Source: Proteiniphilum acetatigenes DSM 18083
Lineage (GTDB): Bacteria > Bacteroidota > Bacteroidia > Bacteroidales > Dysgonomonadaceae
Assembly (NCBI RefSeq): GCF_000380985.1
Contig: NZ_KB905710.1
Coordinates: 1 to 64,000 of the forward strand
Length of the DNA: 64,000 nt
Direction of reading: 5' to 3'
Shown here: piece by piece, positions 28,055 through 36,467 of the stretch
Layout: each line of letters opens with the position of its first letter
Numbering within the stretch: position 1 is the first letter of the stretch
Program-made: the position numbers and the translations under genes
Notes under the pieces: model-generated
Databases searched by the model: none
The model's input: the letters and a program-made list of their open reading frames with translations, nothing else
Told to the model about the DNA's origin: nothing

Positions 28055-28639
28055 ATGGACGGGAATAAAACATTATATACCATTACTATTTTCTCAGAAA
28101 ATACGGTAGGTGTGCTCAATCAGATCACGACCATCTTTACCCGCAGGCAGCTCAATATCGAGACGTTGTCAGTCTCACCCTCCGCCATCCGCGGGATACA
28201 TAAATTCACCATTACCACTTTTTCGGATGATGAGGAGGTAATGAAAAAGTTGGTACGCCTGATCGATAAACGGGTGGATATCCTGAAAGCCTATTTCAAC
28301 ACCGATGAAGACCTTGTGCATCAGGAGTTGGCGCTCTACAAGCTTTCCACCAATAAGGTGATGGAACATGGCTCCATAGAGTACCTGGTGAGAAAATATA
28401 ATATCCGTATACTGGAGGTCAACAAAGACTGTGTAGTCTTTTTGAAAGCAGGTCATTATGAGGAGACCCAGGGCCTCTTCGAAGAACTGGCCGACACCAT
28501 TGGTGTGTTGCAATTCGTCCGTTCGGGAAGGATTGCCATTACTAAATCGAAGGTGGAACGTCTGAGCGATATGCTGGCCAAATGGGAACAGCAACGAAAC
28601 GGCATCGAGAAACCGGAAAACATAGTACAGAACCAATAA
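28055..28639 (+). CDS. ilvN: Acetolactate synthase regulatory (small) subunit
   Basis: 194 residues. An N-terminal ACT domain (TITIFSENTVGVLNQIT, RRQLNIETLSVSPSAIRGIHKFTI) binds valine for feedback control, and a C-terminal ALS_ss domain (about 85-160) follows. Usual length for the longer class of small subunits. It activates and regulates IlvB. Confidence 0.94.
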   Translation: MDGNKTLYTITIFSENTVGVLNQITTIFTRRQLNIETLSVSPSAIRGIHKFTITTFSDDEEVMKKLVRLIDKRVDILKAYFNTDEDLVHQELALYKLSTNKVMEHGSIEYLVRKYNIRILEVNKDCVVFLKAGHYEETQGLFEELADTIGVLQFVRSGRIAITKSKVERLSDMLAKWEQQRNGIEKPENIVQNQ

Positions 28640-28760
28640 AACAGAAAATAATTTATAAATAAGCAGTCAATGAGTTCAGCTCGTATTTAGTCCTTAGTCC
28701 TAATTTCTTAGTTCTTAGTTCTAACGATACCCTATCTCATGACAATAAAAAATTGAACAA
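28640..28760. repeat. Word-repeat spacer ilvN-ilvC
   Basis: The 121 bases include TTAGTCCTTAGTCCTAATTTC and TTAGTTCTTAGTTCT words. No terminator hairpin, so ilvC is probably co-transcribed. Confidence 0.5.
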
Positions 28761-29807
28761 ATGGCAAAAATGAATTTTGGCGGGGTTGAGGAAAATGTAG
28801 TTACCCGCGAAGAATTTCCCCTTGAAAAAGCGCGGGAAGTATTGAAAGATGAAACAATCGCGGTGATCGGTTACGGTGTGCAAGGCCCCGGACAATCTCT
28901 TAACCTGCGTGATAACGGTTTTAACGTGATCATAGGACAGCGGAAAGAGAGTAAAACCTGGGATAAGGCGGTGGCCGACGGCTGGGTACCGGGTGAGACG
29001 CTCTTTGATATTGAAGAAGCCTGCCAACGGGGAACTATTATTCAGTACCTGTTATCTGATGCGGCACAGATTGCCCTGTGGGACACAGTGAAGAAACATC
29101 TGACTCCCGGCAAGGCGCTCTATTTCTCACACGGCTTTGGTATTACCTATAAAGATCGTACCGGTATTGTTCCGCCTGCCGATGTGGATGTGATCCTGGT
29201 AGCTCCCAAAGGATCGGGTACGAGCCTTCGTAAGATGTTCCTGGAAGGACGGGGACTGAATTCCAGCTATGCTATCTATCAGGATGCTACAGGTAAGGCA
29301 TATGATCGAGCAGTAGCTCTGGGTATAGGTGTCGGTTCAGGTTATCTGTTTGAAACCGATTTCAAACGTGAAGTATATTCCGATCTGACCGGCGAGCGCG
29401 GTACGCTTATGGGCGCTATTCAGGGGCTGTTACTGGCACAGTACGAAGTGTTACGTGAGAACGGACATACGCCTTCGGAAGCATTCAACGAGACGGTGGA
29501 AGAACTTACTCAATCGCTGATGCCATTATTCGCCGAAAAAGGAATGGACTGGATGTATGCCAACTGTTCTACTACCGCACAACGCGGCGCCCTTGACTGG
29601 ATGGGACCGTTCCATGATGCTACCAAGCCGGTATTTGAAAAACTCTATAAAGAGGTAGCCAGTGGCAATGAAGCGCAACGTTCTATCGACAGTAATTCAC
29701 AATCCGATTACAGGGAAAAACTGGAAGAGGAACTGAAAGCCCTTCGTGAAAGCGAGATGTGGCAAACCGGAGCCGTCGTAAGAAAACTGCGTCCGGAGAA
29801 TAATTGA
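28761..29807 (+). CDS. ilvC: Ketol-acid reductoisomerase
   Basis: 348 residues, class I length. NAD(P)-binding Rossmann motif VIGYGVQGPGQSLNLRDNG; the cofactor loop reads GQRKESKTW, with Arg and Ser residues typical of NADPH preference. Metal/substrate residues lie in SDLTGERGTLMGAIQG and the ETVEELTQSLMP helix. Last gene of the locus, ending before a bidirectional terminator. Confidence 0.97.
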   Translation: MAKMNFGGVEENVVTREEFPLEKAREVLKDETIAVIGYGVQGPGQSLNLRDNGFNVIIGQRKESKTWDKAVADGWVPGETLFDIEEACQRGTIIQYLLSDAAQIALWDTVKKHLTPGKALYFSHGFGITYKDRTGIVPPADVDVILVAPKGSGTSLRKMFLEGRGLNSSYAIYQDATGKAYDRAVALGIGVGSGYLFETDFKREVYSDLTGERGTLMGAIQGLLLAQYEVLRENGHTPSEAFNETVEELTQSLMPLFAEKGMDWMYANCSTTAQRGALDWMGPFHDATKPVFEKLYKEVASGNEAQRSIDSNSQSDYREKLEEELKALRESEMWQTGAVVRKLRPENN

Positions 29808-29832
29808 AACAGAGGTTAAATATTAAACCTTA

Positions 29833-29870
29833 ATACAAAAAACGCGGTTTTAAAACCGCGTTTTTTGTAT
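29833..29870. terminator. Bidirectional terminator between ilvC and pdxA
   Basis: A 38-base perfect palindrome: left arm 29833-29851 (ATACAAAAAACGCGGTTTT) and right arm 29852-29870. The GC core CGCGGTTTT/AAAACCGCG is flanked by A-run and T-run, so it can stop transcription from both convergent sides. Confidence 0.9.
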
Positions 29871-30968
29871 TTATATCTCCTCTTCACTGGTAAGATCGAG
29901 TTTCTCATCGTCCTTACCCCGGTCGAAGAACATCTTTTTGAGGGGGTTCTTACGGGCTTCATCATAAGCCAGCCGGTTCCTGAAAATATCAATACCCATA
30001 TAGATCGCCTGACGGAACGATTCATCGGAAGCCAGGTTCTTTCCTGCGATATCGTAAGCGGTACCATGATCGGGCGAAGTACGTACGATGGGTAGTCCGG
30101 CCGTAAAATTAACTCCCGAATCCATAGCAAGTGTCTTGAAAGGGATCAATCCCTGATCGTGATACATCGCCAGGATGGCATCGAACTCCTTGAAGCGCCC
30201 CGAGCCGAAGAATCCGTCGGCAGCAAAAGGGCCGGCACAGAGGATCCATTGGTCCTGTGCCTCTTTCACGGCAGGGGCAATGATGTCTGCTTCCTCTTTT
30301 CCCAGCAATCCGTTTTCACCTGCATGCGGGTTTAATCCCAATACGGCAATACGGGGATTCTCTACTCTGAAATCACGCTTCAGCGTGTGGTCGAGTGTCT
30401 TCAGCTTCTCCATGATCAATTCCCTGGAAAGTTTCGAAGAGACTTCCGCCAGGGGTACATGAGTAGTGGCCAGTGCTACACGCAATGTTTCCGTTGCCAT
30501 GATCATTAAAGCCTTTTCCCCGTTCGAGGCAAAGCGTTCCTCTAAAAATTCGGTATGTCCGGGAAATTGAAAACGATCATTCTGGATAGTGTCTTTATTG
30601 ATGGGAAGGGTGACCAGCAGGTCGATCTTGCCGCTAGCAAGATCACGACAAGCAGCATCTAATGCCGTATAAGCCGACTCTCCTGCATCGGTACTTGCCG
30701 ATCCCAACTCTATCTTGATCTCCTCCCTGACACAATTGACAAGATTGACTTTTCCTTCATGCGATTCTTCGACTTTGGAAATAATATGAAAATTCATCGC
30801 GTCGCTGTTCAACACCTTCCGGTGATAGGACGCCGATTTGGATGATCCGTATACGATTGGGTGGAACAACTCAAGTATTCTGGCATCGGAGAAGGCCTTC
30901 AACAGGATTTCATATCCTACACCGTTCACATCGCCATGCGTGATGCCCACCTTGATTAAATCTGACAT
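29871..30968 (-). CDS. pdxA: 4-hydroxythreonine-4-phosphate dehydrogenase
   Basis: 365 residues. Pyridoxal phosphate pathway (DXP-dependent route). Landmarks are ITHGDVNGVGYEI at the N-terminus, LVTLPINKDTIQ, FPGHTEFLEERF with metal-binding His, LGLNPHAGENG, and AMYHDQGLIPFKTL. The Bacteroidetes form has ITHGDVNGVG in place of ITMGDPAGIG. Convergent with ilvC and 59 bases upstream of the DUF4837 gene in the same direction of transcription (downstream of it). Confidence 0.94.
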   Translation of the reverse strand: MSDLIKVGITHGDVNGVGYEILLKAFSDARILELFHPIVYGSSKSASYHRKVLNSDAMNFHIISKVEESHEGKVNLVNCVREEIKIELGSASTDAGESAYTALDAACRDLASGKIDLLVTLPINKDTIQNDRFQFPGHTEFLEERFASNGEKALMIMATETLRVALATTHVPLAEVSSKLSRELIMEKLKTLDHTLKRDFRVENPRIAVLGLNPHAGENGLLGKEEADIIAPAVKEAQDQWILCAGPFAADGFFGSGRFKEFDAILAMYHDQGLIPFKTLAMDSGVNFTAGLPIVRTSPDHGTAYDIAGKNLASDESFRQAIYMGIDIFRNRLAYDEARKNPLKKMFFDRGKDDEKLDLTSEEEI

Positions 30969-31027
30969 GTATATATGTTAATTAAAGAACTTAAGTGTGA
31001 TTAAAGTCTATGTAATAAATAATTCAA

Positions 31028-32026
31028 TTAAGATGTTTTTTCTTCCTCTTTTTCGGGGATACTGATGGTATATAATGTGGATTCCAGATTACGCAGGAGA
31101 TTCCGCTTATTCATTTCCGGGGCATAAACGAATACTTCTACGATTACCACCATACCCGTGTTCTCGTTGACGAACGCATGCATCACGAACGGGCCGCCCA
31201 TCATGTCGTTGGTCATTTCCCAGAGGCCGCGCAACTCAGCCCGGAACAGGCCATCCGTTTCCATTTTCCTGTAATCGGGTGAATATACTGTGGCAGTCAT
31301 CATCCTCGAGTCGAATGAACCTGTGATATATTCTCCTAATACCCTGTTACGAATATTAATGAGCGAATCTTTCTCGAAGACGGTCTCTGTAGTATAGGGA
31401 AACTGGTATATTACGATGTCCTGGCGTCCTCGTGCTGCATTGTTGGTCGCCCAGTAGAAATTCTCATGTTCACTAATATTAGGCAATCCTTTCGGGAAAT
31501 GAATATTGATCCCAAAAACCTGTTTTACACGTGATACCGGTTCTTTTATCTGATTTTTAAGATATCTCGCGTTGCGTTCCAGTTCTTTGGTGACGAAATA
31601 ATCTATTATGCTCTCCCTGTTTTCGGTTACGAATTCCACAAAACTGACCGTATCGGGAGCATGAATATTCATGATGACCTGTCCCATGGCATACTTGTCG
31701 AGATCCGCAGTAAGTTTGGGATAACTGTATATATTGGATATTTCGGGAATGATCAGGTTTCTCGCCATCTTAAAAGTACTGGTGAAATTTTCCGGAGAAA
31801 GCTGTAGTATCCGGAAGTTAGGCTCGGCCTGAGGTAGTGCTTTCACGTTAGAGTTGAGCACGCCGAAGAGGGCCCTTCCGGCAGTACCTTCCCAGGCATT
31901 CTCGTCCATTATTACGATCACCTCGTTGGTAGTTCCCGAAGCGGAGAAAAAACTACTTCCGCCGTCACACGATGTAAACAGCGCTAATAAAGCAAGAATA
32001 ACGGGTAAAACGGCATATCGTTTCAT
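31028..32026 (-). CDS. DUF4837 family lipoprotein
   Basis: 332 residues with a lipoprotein signal (lipobox FTSC, Cys20), so it is anchored in the envelope. Recognised as DUF4837 from the TNEVIVIMDENAWEG N-terminal block and the overall length; Bacteroidetes carry it beside rlmN or pdxA. No catalytic motif visible. Function unknown. The order rlmN, DUF4837, pdxA on one strand suggests a loose operon. Confidence 0.8.
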   Translation of the reverse strand: MKRYAVLPVILALLALFTSCDGGSSFFSASGTTNEVIVIMDENAWEGTAGRALFGVLNSNVKALPQAEPNFRILQLSPENFTSTFKMARNLIIPEISNIYSYPKLTADLDKYAMGQVIMNIHAPDTVSFVEFVTENRESIIDYFVTKELERNARYLKNQIKEPVSRVKQVFGINIHFPKGLPNISEHENFYWATNNAARGRQDIVIYQFPYTTETVFEKDSLINIRNRVLGEYITGSFDSRMMTATVYSPDYRKMETDGLFRAELRGLWEMTNDMMGGPFVMHAFVNENTGMVVIVEVFVYAPEMNKRNLLRNLESTLYTISIPEKEEEKTS

Positions 32027-32104
32027 ATCGACGTAGTTTTAAAAGGTTTGTATTTCATTTTTAACTTTAGTGACCTCCATATCAAGCCATATATTCAGAA
32101 ACCG

Positions 32105-32128
32105 AACTGACCGAACAATCAGTCAGTT
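32105..32128. promoter_or_regulatory. Operator-like inverted repeat
   Basis: AACTGACCGA and TCAGTCAGTT flank ACAA: the arms match at nine of ten positions. The TGAC-GA/TC-GTCA form resembles TetR-family operators. It lies 79 bases upstream of the DUF4837 start, next to a -7 element. No regulator gene of that family is in the window. Confidence 0.5.
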
Positions 32129-32140
32129 GTGTTTGATCAA

Positions 32141-32148
32141 CAAATATA
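32141..32148 (-). promoter_or_regulatory. -7 element for the DUF4837-pdxA genes
   Basis: The minus strand reads TATATTTG. It faces the DUF4837 gene, 115 bases away, with the inverted repeat between them at a position that would block elongation or open complex formation if bound. No clear -33 box. Confidence 0.45.
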
Positions 32149-32234
32149 CGATTATTTGTATGAAATATAACCGATAGGACTAAAATAATCGTTAAACTCC
32201 TGCCGAGAACCGATGCTGGTATAGGTTGTCGTTT

Positions 32235-33263
32235 TTATATATCTGTGATCTTCGCTGTCGACAGCATGCCGCAGGCGGCGAAGATATCCTCTCCCCTCGA
32301 AGCGCGGATGGTGCAGATGAATCCTTTTGCGGTAAGGAAGTCGCGGAATTTGATCATATTTTCGTCAGTGGAAGGTTTCAGGTTGCTCATCGGAATCACG
32401 TGGAACCGGATCAGGTTAATACGGCAATCCAGTCCGGTAAGCAGTTTAGAGAGTTCACGCGCGTAAAGCAGCGAATCGTTTACCCCGTCGAACATGATGT
32501 ATTCGAATGAGAGCCTCCGTTGGCGGCTCCAGTCGTACTCGCGCAGCATTTCGATCACCGAAGCCGAAGGTGCCGATTTCTCAATCGGCATGATAGCCAG
32601 CCGCTCTTCCGGGATCGGGTTGTGAAGGCTGACCGCCAGATGGCATTTGCTTTCATCGAGAAACCGTTTCAGGTTTGATGTCAACCCGATAGTGGAGAGT
32701 GTGATCCGCCTGGGGCTCCAACCCAGTCCATATTCCGCCTGAAGCAATTCCGACGCTTTCTTTACGTTCTTGTAATTATCCAGCGGTTCACCCATTCCCA
32801 TAAATACCAGGTTGGTGATCTCTTCCGAGCCAGGTACCGAGTAGACCTGATTCAAAATTTCCGTGGCGGTAAGGTTGTCATGGAACCCCTGCTTTCCCGT
32901 CATGCAGAAATCGCAGTTCATCCGGCATCCCACTTGCGAAGAGACACAGATGGTGAGTCGGTCCTCTTCGGGGATGGTCACTGTCTCGATGAATTTTCCG
33001 CTGTACGTCCTGAATAACATCTTACGGGTGCCGTCGATTGATGTCTGTATATCTAATGGTTCCGATCTTCCGATATCGAATTTCTCCGAGAGGAGTTCCC
33101 GGTTCTTCAGCGAGATATTGGTCATCTCGTCGATCCGCTTCACCCGTTTCACATATATCCAGTCGGCAATCTGCTTCCCTGTGAATTTGGGTAATCCCAG
33201 TTCCGTCACGCTTTCGGTGATCTCGGCAAGCGTCATCCCCAGAAGATATTGTTTTTGATCCAT
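32235..33263 (-). CDS. rlmN: 23S rRNA (adenine(2503)-C(2))-methyltransferase
   Basis: 342 residues from ATG at 33261-33263 (MDQKQYLLGMTLAEI); a TTG 39 bases upstream is rejected because family members start here. Radical SAM enzyme with the CxxxCxxC cluster motif CRMNCDFC, the LVFMGMGEPLDNY block, and the C-terminal catalytic Cys region IRASRGEDIFAACGML. It methylates A2503 of 23S rRNA and A37 of some tRNAs. Confidence 0.95.
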   Translation of the reverse strand: MDQKQYLLGMTLAEITESVTELGLPKFTGKQIADWIYVKRVKRIDEMTNISLKNRELLSEKFDIGRSEPLDIQTSIDGTRKMLFRTYSGKFIETVTIPEEDRLTICVSSQVGCRMNCDFCMTGKQGFHDNLTATEILNQVYSVPGSEEITNLVFMGMGEPLDNYKNVKKASELLQAEYGLGWSPRRITLSTIGLTSNLKRFLDESKCHLAVSLHNPIPEERLAIMPIEKSAPSASVIEMLREYDWSRQRRLSFEYIMFDGVNDSLLYARELSKLLTGLDCRINLIRFHVIPMSNLKPSTDENMIKFRDFLTAKGFICTIRASRGEDIFAACGMLSTAKITDI

Positions 33264-33376
33264 TTGCTGCAATTTTATACGATTAAAACTATTTATTTTC
33301 AAATGTATCGTATAGAACTAGCTTTTAATCACGTTCTTGTGTGAGAACAGTTATTATGCTCGTTTCAATTAGACTG

Positions 33377-33384
33377 CAAAGATA
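33377..33384 (-). promoter_or_regulatory. -7 element for rlmN
   Basis: The minus strand reads TATCTTTG, a perfect TAnnTTTG match, about 115 bases upstream of the rlmN ATG. No convincing -33 TTTG at the standard spacing. Confidence 0.5.
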
Positions 33385-33459
33385 GCACCAACCGGCCGTT
33401 TTTCTTCTATCATAGTAATATAAAATGAATTTGTTTTATCTTCGGAATCAAAAAATCCC

Positions 33460-33467
33460 TATCTTTG
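33460..33467 (+). promoter_or_regulatory. -7 element for the esterase gene
   Basis: TATCTTTG lies 28 bases before the esterase ATG, giving a short 5' leader. A TTTG at 33430-33433 is farther away than usual (26 bases). Confidence 0.6.
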
Positions 33468-33495
33468 CCTCGAAACGAAATCATGTAAAAAGACG

Positions 33496-34380
33496 ATGAA
33501 ACGAACAATTTTCTCACTTTTCTTATTTTCAGTAATGACGATAACCCTTATGGCACAGCATAATCCGGTACTGTTGTTTCCCGACGGTGCGCCGGGTGAA
33601 TCACGGAAGATGAAACAGGTGGATGACCAGAGCGGCAACAGGGTCGCCGGATGCCCTGTACTCCGTATCAGTAATGTGAGTGAACCGACACTTACTTTTT
33701 ATCCTGCGCCTGCCGGAAACAATACCGGTGCTACCATCATCGTGAATCCCGGAGGAGGTTATAATATACTGGCTTACAACCTTGAAGGATCGGAGATATG
33801 TAAGCGTTTCAATAGTTTCGGCATCAATTGTGTGTTGGTGAAGTACCGCGTGCCGCGCCGCGAAGGGTTGGAGAAACATACGGCTCCCTTACAGGATCTG
33901 CAACGCGCCATTGCCTATACACGTTCCCATGCAGGTGAATGGAATATCGATCCCGGCAGGATCGGGGTGATGGGCTTTTCTGCCGGAGCACATCTCTCGG
34001 CAATGGCAAGTACGGCGTATGGCGAACCTACTTATCCGAAGGTCGACGCTTATGATGATGTAAGTCTACGACCTGATTTCTGTATTCTTATCTATCCGGC
34101 CTACTTATCCGGAGAGAATTTTTCGATTGCTCCTGAACTGAAAGTGGATGCCAATACCCCTCCCACTATCCTTATCCAGACTCAGGACGACAAGGATTAC
34201 ATCAATAGTAGTTTGTTTTATTATTATGCGCTCAAAGAAGCGAAAGTGCCGGCTGCCATGCATTTATATCCCTCCGGCGGACATGGTTACGGCTTGCGTA
34301 ATACCGGTCACACGGTGAATGAATGGCCCCACCGCGTCCTTTCATGGATGCGGGATATCGGTATGATCGGGAACAGGTAG
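33496..34380 (+). CDS. Secreted alpha/beta hydrolase (acetyl-xylan-esterase-like)
   Basis: 294 residues with a signal peptide (hydrophobic core FSLFLFSVMTITLMA, cut near AQ). Alpha/beta-hydrolase fold: oxyanion-hole block VNPGGGYNILAYNLEG, nucleophile Ser162 in GFSAGAH, acid in QTQDDKD, and His in GGHGYGL near the C-terminus. Members with this arrangement are usually deacetylases of plant polysaccharides, such as xylan. No CAZyme genes lie next to it, so substrate is open. It has its own promoter. Confidence 0.85.
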   Translation: MKRTIFSLFLFSVMTITLMAQHNPVLLFPDGAPGESRKMKQVDDQSGNRVAGCPVLRISNVSEPTLTFYPAPAGNNTGATIIVNPGGGYNILAYNLEGSEICKRFNSFGINCVLVKYRVPRREGLEKHTAPLQDLQRAIAYTRSHAGEWNIDPGRIGVMGFSAGAHLSAMASTAYGEPTYPKVDAYDDVSLRPDFCILIYPAYLSGENFSIAPELKVDANTPPTILIQTQDDKDYINSSLFYYYALKEAKVPAAMHLYPSGGHGYGLRNTGHTVNEWPHRVLSWMRDIGMIGNR

Positions 34381-34551
34381 AAAAGCAAACCTTTTGCATA
34401 CCCTTTGTTTTCCGTTAATCACAATTATAATTTTCTTCCCATACAAATGCTTAATTAATTATAATACCGTCTGCATCTGAGAACAAATATTCTTCAGGAA
34501 CAGTTTTATAGATGATTAATTATCAACCGGCAGGTGAAACTTATAAGAATT

Positions 34552-35412
34552 ATGCAAAAACAAAATGAAGAAAAAAAATTACGTCCAGAGCAAAAACAAC
34601 GCCGTCCCGGAAAAGAGTCGAAAATGAGACCGGTTCCCCATACCGAACCTGTGAAACAACAAAATAAACTTGACGGAAAAGTTGCCCTCATAACCGGCGG
34701 CGACAGCGGCATAGGGAAAGCAACTGCCTTGCTCTTTGCGGCAAACGGGGCCGATATCGCCATAGCCTATTTGAGCGAAACGGACGATGCGAAAGCTACG
34801 CAAAAAGAGATCCGCGAAATGGGGAAGGAGTGCCTGCTCATAAGAGGCGACCTGTCCAAGGAAGTGAATTGCAAAAAAGCCGTCGATAAAACGATTGATA
34901 AATTTTCAAAACTCGACATTTTGGTAAACAACGCAGCCTTGCATTGGGAAACGGAAAGTCTGGAGGAAATATCGACCGATCAGTTGGAGCGCACTTTTGC
35001 TAACAATGTGTTCTCTTACTTTTGGGTTACCAAGTACGCCCTGAGACACTTAAAAGAAGGGAGCGCCATTGTGAATACAAGTTCCGTAACAGCTTACCGC
35101 GGAAGTGGAAAGCTGATTGATTATTCCGCTACCAAGGGCGCTATCATCAGTTTCACCCGCAGCCTTGCCCAAAGTCTGGCCCCGAAAAAAATACGGGTGA
35201 ATGCCGTGGCGCCCGGCCCTATATGGACGCCGCTGATTGTGTCGACATTCGATGAGAAAAGGGTTGCTGAATTCGGTAGCGATACGCCCCTGGGCAGAGC
35301 CGGAGAACCCAGTGAAGTGGCCCCCTGCTTTTTGTTTCTGGCCTCCGACGACTCGACTTACATAACCGGGCAATGCCTGCATCCGAATGGTGGCGAGATT
35401 GTGAATGCGTGA
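34552..35412 (+). CDS. SDR-family oxidoreductase, general stress type
   Basis: 286 residues from ATG 34552 (MQKQNEEKKLRPEQ); an upstream in-frame GTG at 34534 adds six residues. The charged N-terminal extension, about 45 residues, is typical of the YhdF/GS39-type stress SDRs. Rossmann motif TGGDSGIGKA, NNAA, catalytic Ser in NTSSV and the YSATKGA Tyr-x-x-x-Lys pair are all present; the tail TGQCLHPNGGEIVN is typical. Substrate unknown. Convergent with the GtrA gene, three bases apart, with no terminator between them. Confidence 0.88.
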   Translation: MQKQNEEKKLRPEQKQRRPGKESKMRPVPHTEPVKQQNKLDGKVALITGGDSGIGKATALLFAANGADIAIAYLSETDDAKATQKEIREMGKECLLIRGDLSKEVNCKKAVDKTIDKFSKLDILVNNAALHWETESLEEISTDQLERTFANNVFSYFWVTKYALRHLKEGSAIVNTSSVTAYRGSGKLIDYSATKGAIISFTRSLAQSLAPKKIRVNAVAPGPIWTPLIVSTFDEKRVAEFGSDTPLGRAGEPSEVAPCFLFLASDDSTYITGQCLHPNGGEIVNA

Positions 35413-35415
35413 TAT

Positions 35416-35832
35416 TTAACGGAAAGTAAAGAAATAGTTCGCCAGAAAATTCCACAGTGTGACAAGGGTGATGGCAGCCATCTTTGCCAGATAGAAATTC
35501 ACCTTACCTTTCTCGTGGAGCAGATAAAGAAAAAAATTATTCAGACCGAGTCCGATCAGGGATACTACAATAAAAGAGAGATACTCGCTTCGTAAATCAG
35601 GATTCTCGCTTTCAAAAGTCCATATTCTGTTCAGCAGGTAATTGGAGGTGGCTGCCAGTATGAAGCCGATAGAATTTGAAAGAAACTTATTCCATTTGAA
35701 CTTCTCTTTACATAGCCACGTAAAGAAAAAATCGACGATCATTCCTGATAATCCTACTGCCCCGAATTTCAAAAATTTCAGTAACAACTCAGAAATACTG
35801 ACTATTTCAAAGTCCGAAAAGATTTTTTCCAT
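35416..35832 (-). CDS. GtrA-family membrane protein
   Basis: 138 residues, four membrane spans, with FLKFGAVGLSGMIVDFFFTWL and NYLLNRIWTFES as family landmarks. GtrA proteins are small membrane proteins linked to polyprenyl-phosphate sugar flipping or recruitment. In mycobacteria a GtrA member (Rv3789) sits beside dprE1 and dprE2; here it is the last gene of a cluster with homologues of both. It overlaps the signal-peptidase gene by 31 bases, so translation is coupled. Confidence 0.88.
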   Translation of the reverse strand: MEKIFSDFEIVSISELLLKFLKFGAVGLSGMIVDFFFTWLCKEKFKWNKFLSNSIGFILAATSNYLLNRIWTFESENPDLRSEYLSFIVVSLIGLGLNNFFLYLLHEKGKVNFYLAKMAAITLVTLWNFLANYFFTFR

Positions 35833-36467
35833 TTTTCCTGAGAAAAGATGATTCTGTTTACTTTTCCTATGATCTCTTTTTCATTGACATAACCGAAGAA
35901 ACGGCTATCCCGTGAAATTTGCGGATTATCCCCCAAAACAAAATAGTAGTTGTTTTGTACCCGATAAATAGTCATTGGTTTTCCATTGATTGATATGGAA
36001 TTATTCTGCAATTCAACGGTATTATTCTCCCGTATAATGATCTCCTTATAATCAATGAAATTATCGGGATTGATAATAAGATCCGTCCCTTTTTGCAATA
36101 TTTGAGAAATTCGTTTCACCAGCAATACTTCTTTATTTTCAGGACTTTTAAAAATAATAAGATCGTTTTCCTGCGGCATTCTTAATCCCTTTAGCCGATG
36201 GTATCCCCAATTCGTTTCCATATCTTTTTCTCGCAGTGAGGGAATCCATGTGAAGATGTTTACAAGCGGAATATCAGACCAGCGGGCAGGTAGTATAGCG
36301 CCATAGCTGACCTTATCGATCCATAACCAGTCACCCGCCATAACAGTCGGTTCCATACTACCACTGGAAATACGGCACGGTTCACCGATAAAAGTCCGTA
36401 TTAAAATCGCAATAAAAAATATGCTTAAAAAGAGATGAACAAATTTATGAATAACTCTTCTCATCAT
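35802..36467 (-). CDS. lepB: Signal peptidase I (S26)
   Basis: 221 residues. One N-terminal membrane span (about 9-27), nucleophile Ser37 in SSGSMEPT, general base Lys118 in LLVKR, and the box E segment GDNPQISRDSRFFG. This is shorter than the main Bacteroidales LepB (about 300-480) and so may be an accessory signal peptidase. It overlaps its neighbours on both sides (31 and 23 bases). Its presence in a glycosylation operon that also encodes secreted proteins suggests a dedicated substrate; that is inference. Confidence 0.88.
   Translation of the reverse strand: MMRRVIHKFVHLFLSIFFIAILIRTFIGEPCRISSGSMEPTVMAGDWLWIDKVSYGAILPARWSDIPLVNIFTWIPSLREKDMETNWGYHRLKGLRMPQENDLIIFKSPENKEVLLVKRISQILQKGTDLIINPDNFIDYKEIIIRENNTVELQNNSISINGKPMTIYRVQNNYYFVLGDNPQISRDSRFFGYVNEKEIIGKVNRIIFSQEKWKKSFRTLK

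Noticed and set aside
33264-33302. Longer rlmN start at TTG 33302.
   Set aside because: The extra 13 residues have no counterpart in the family, and MDQKQYLLGM matches the usual start.
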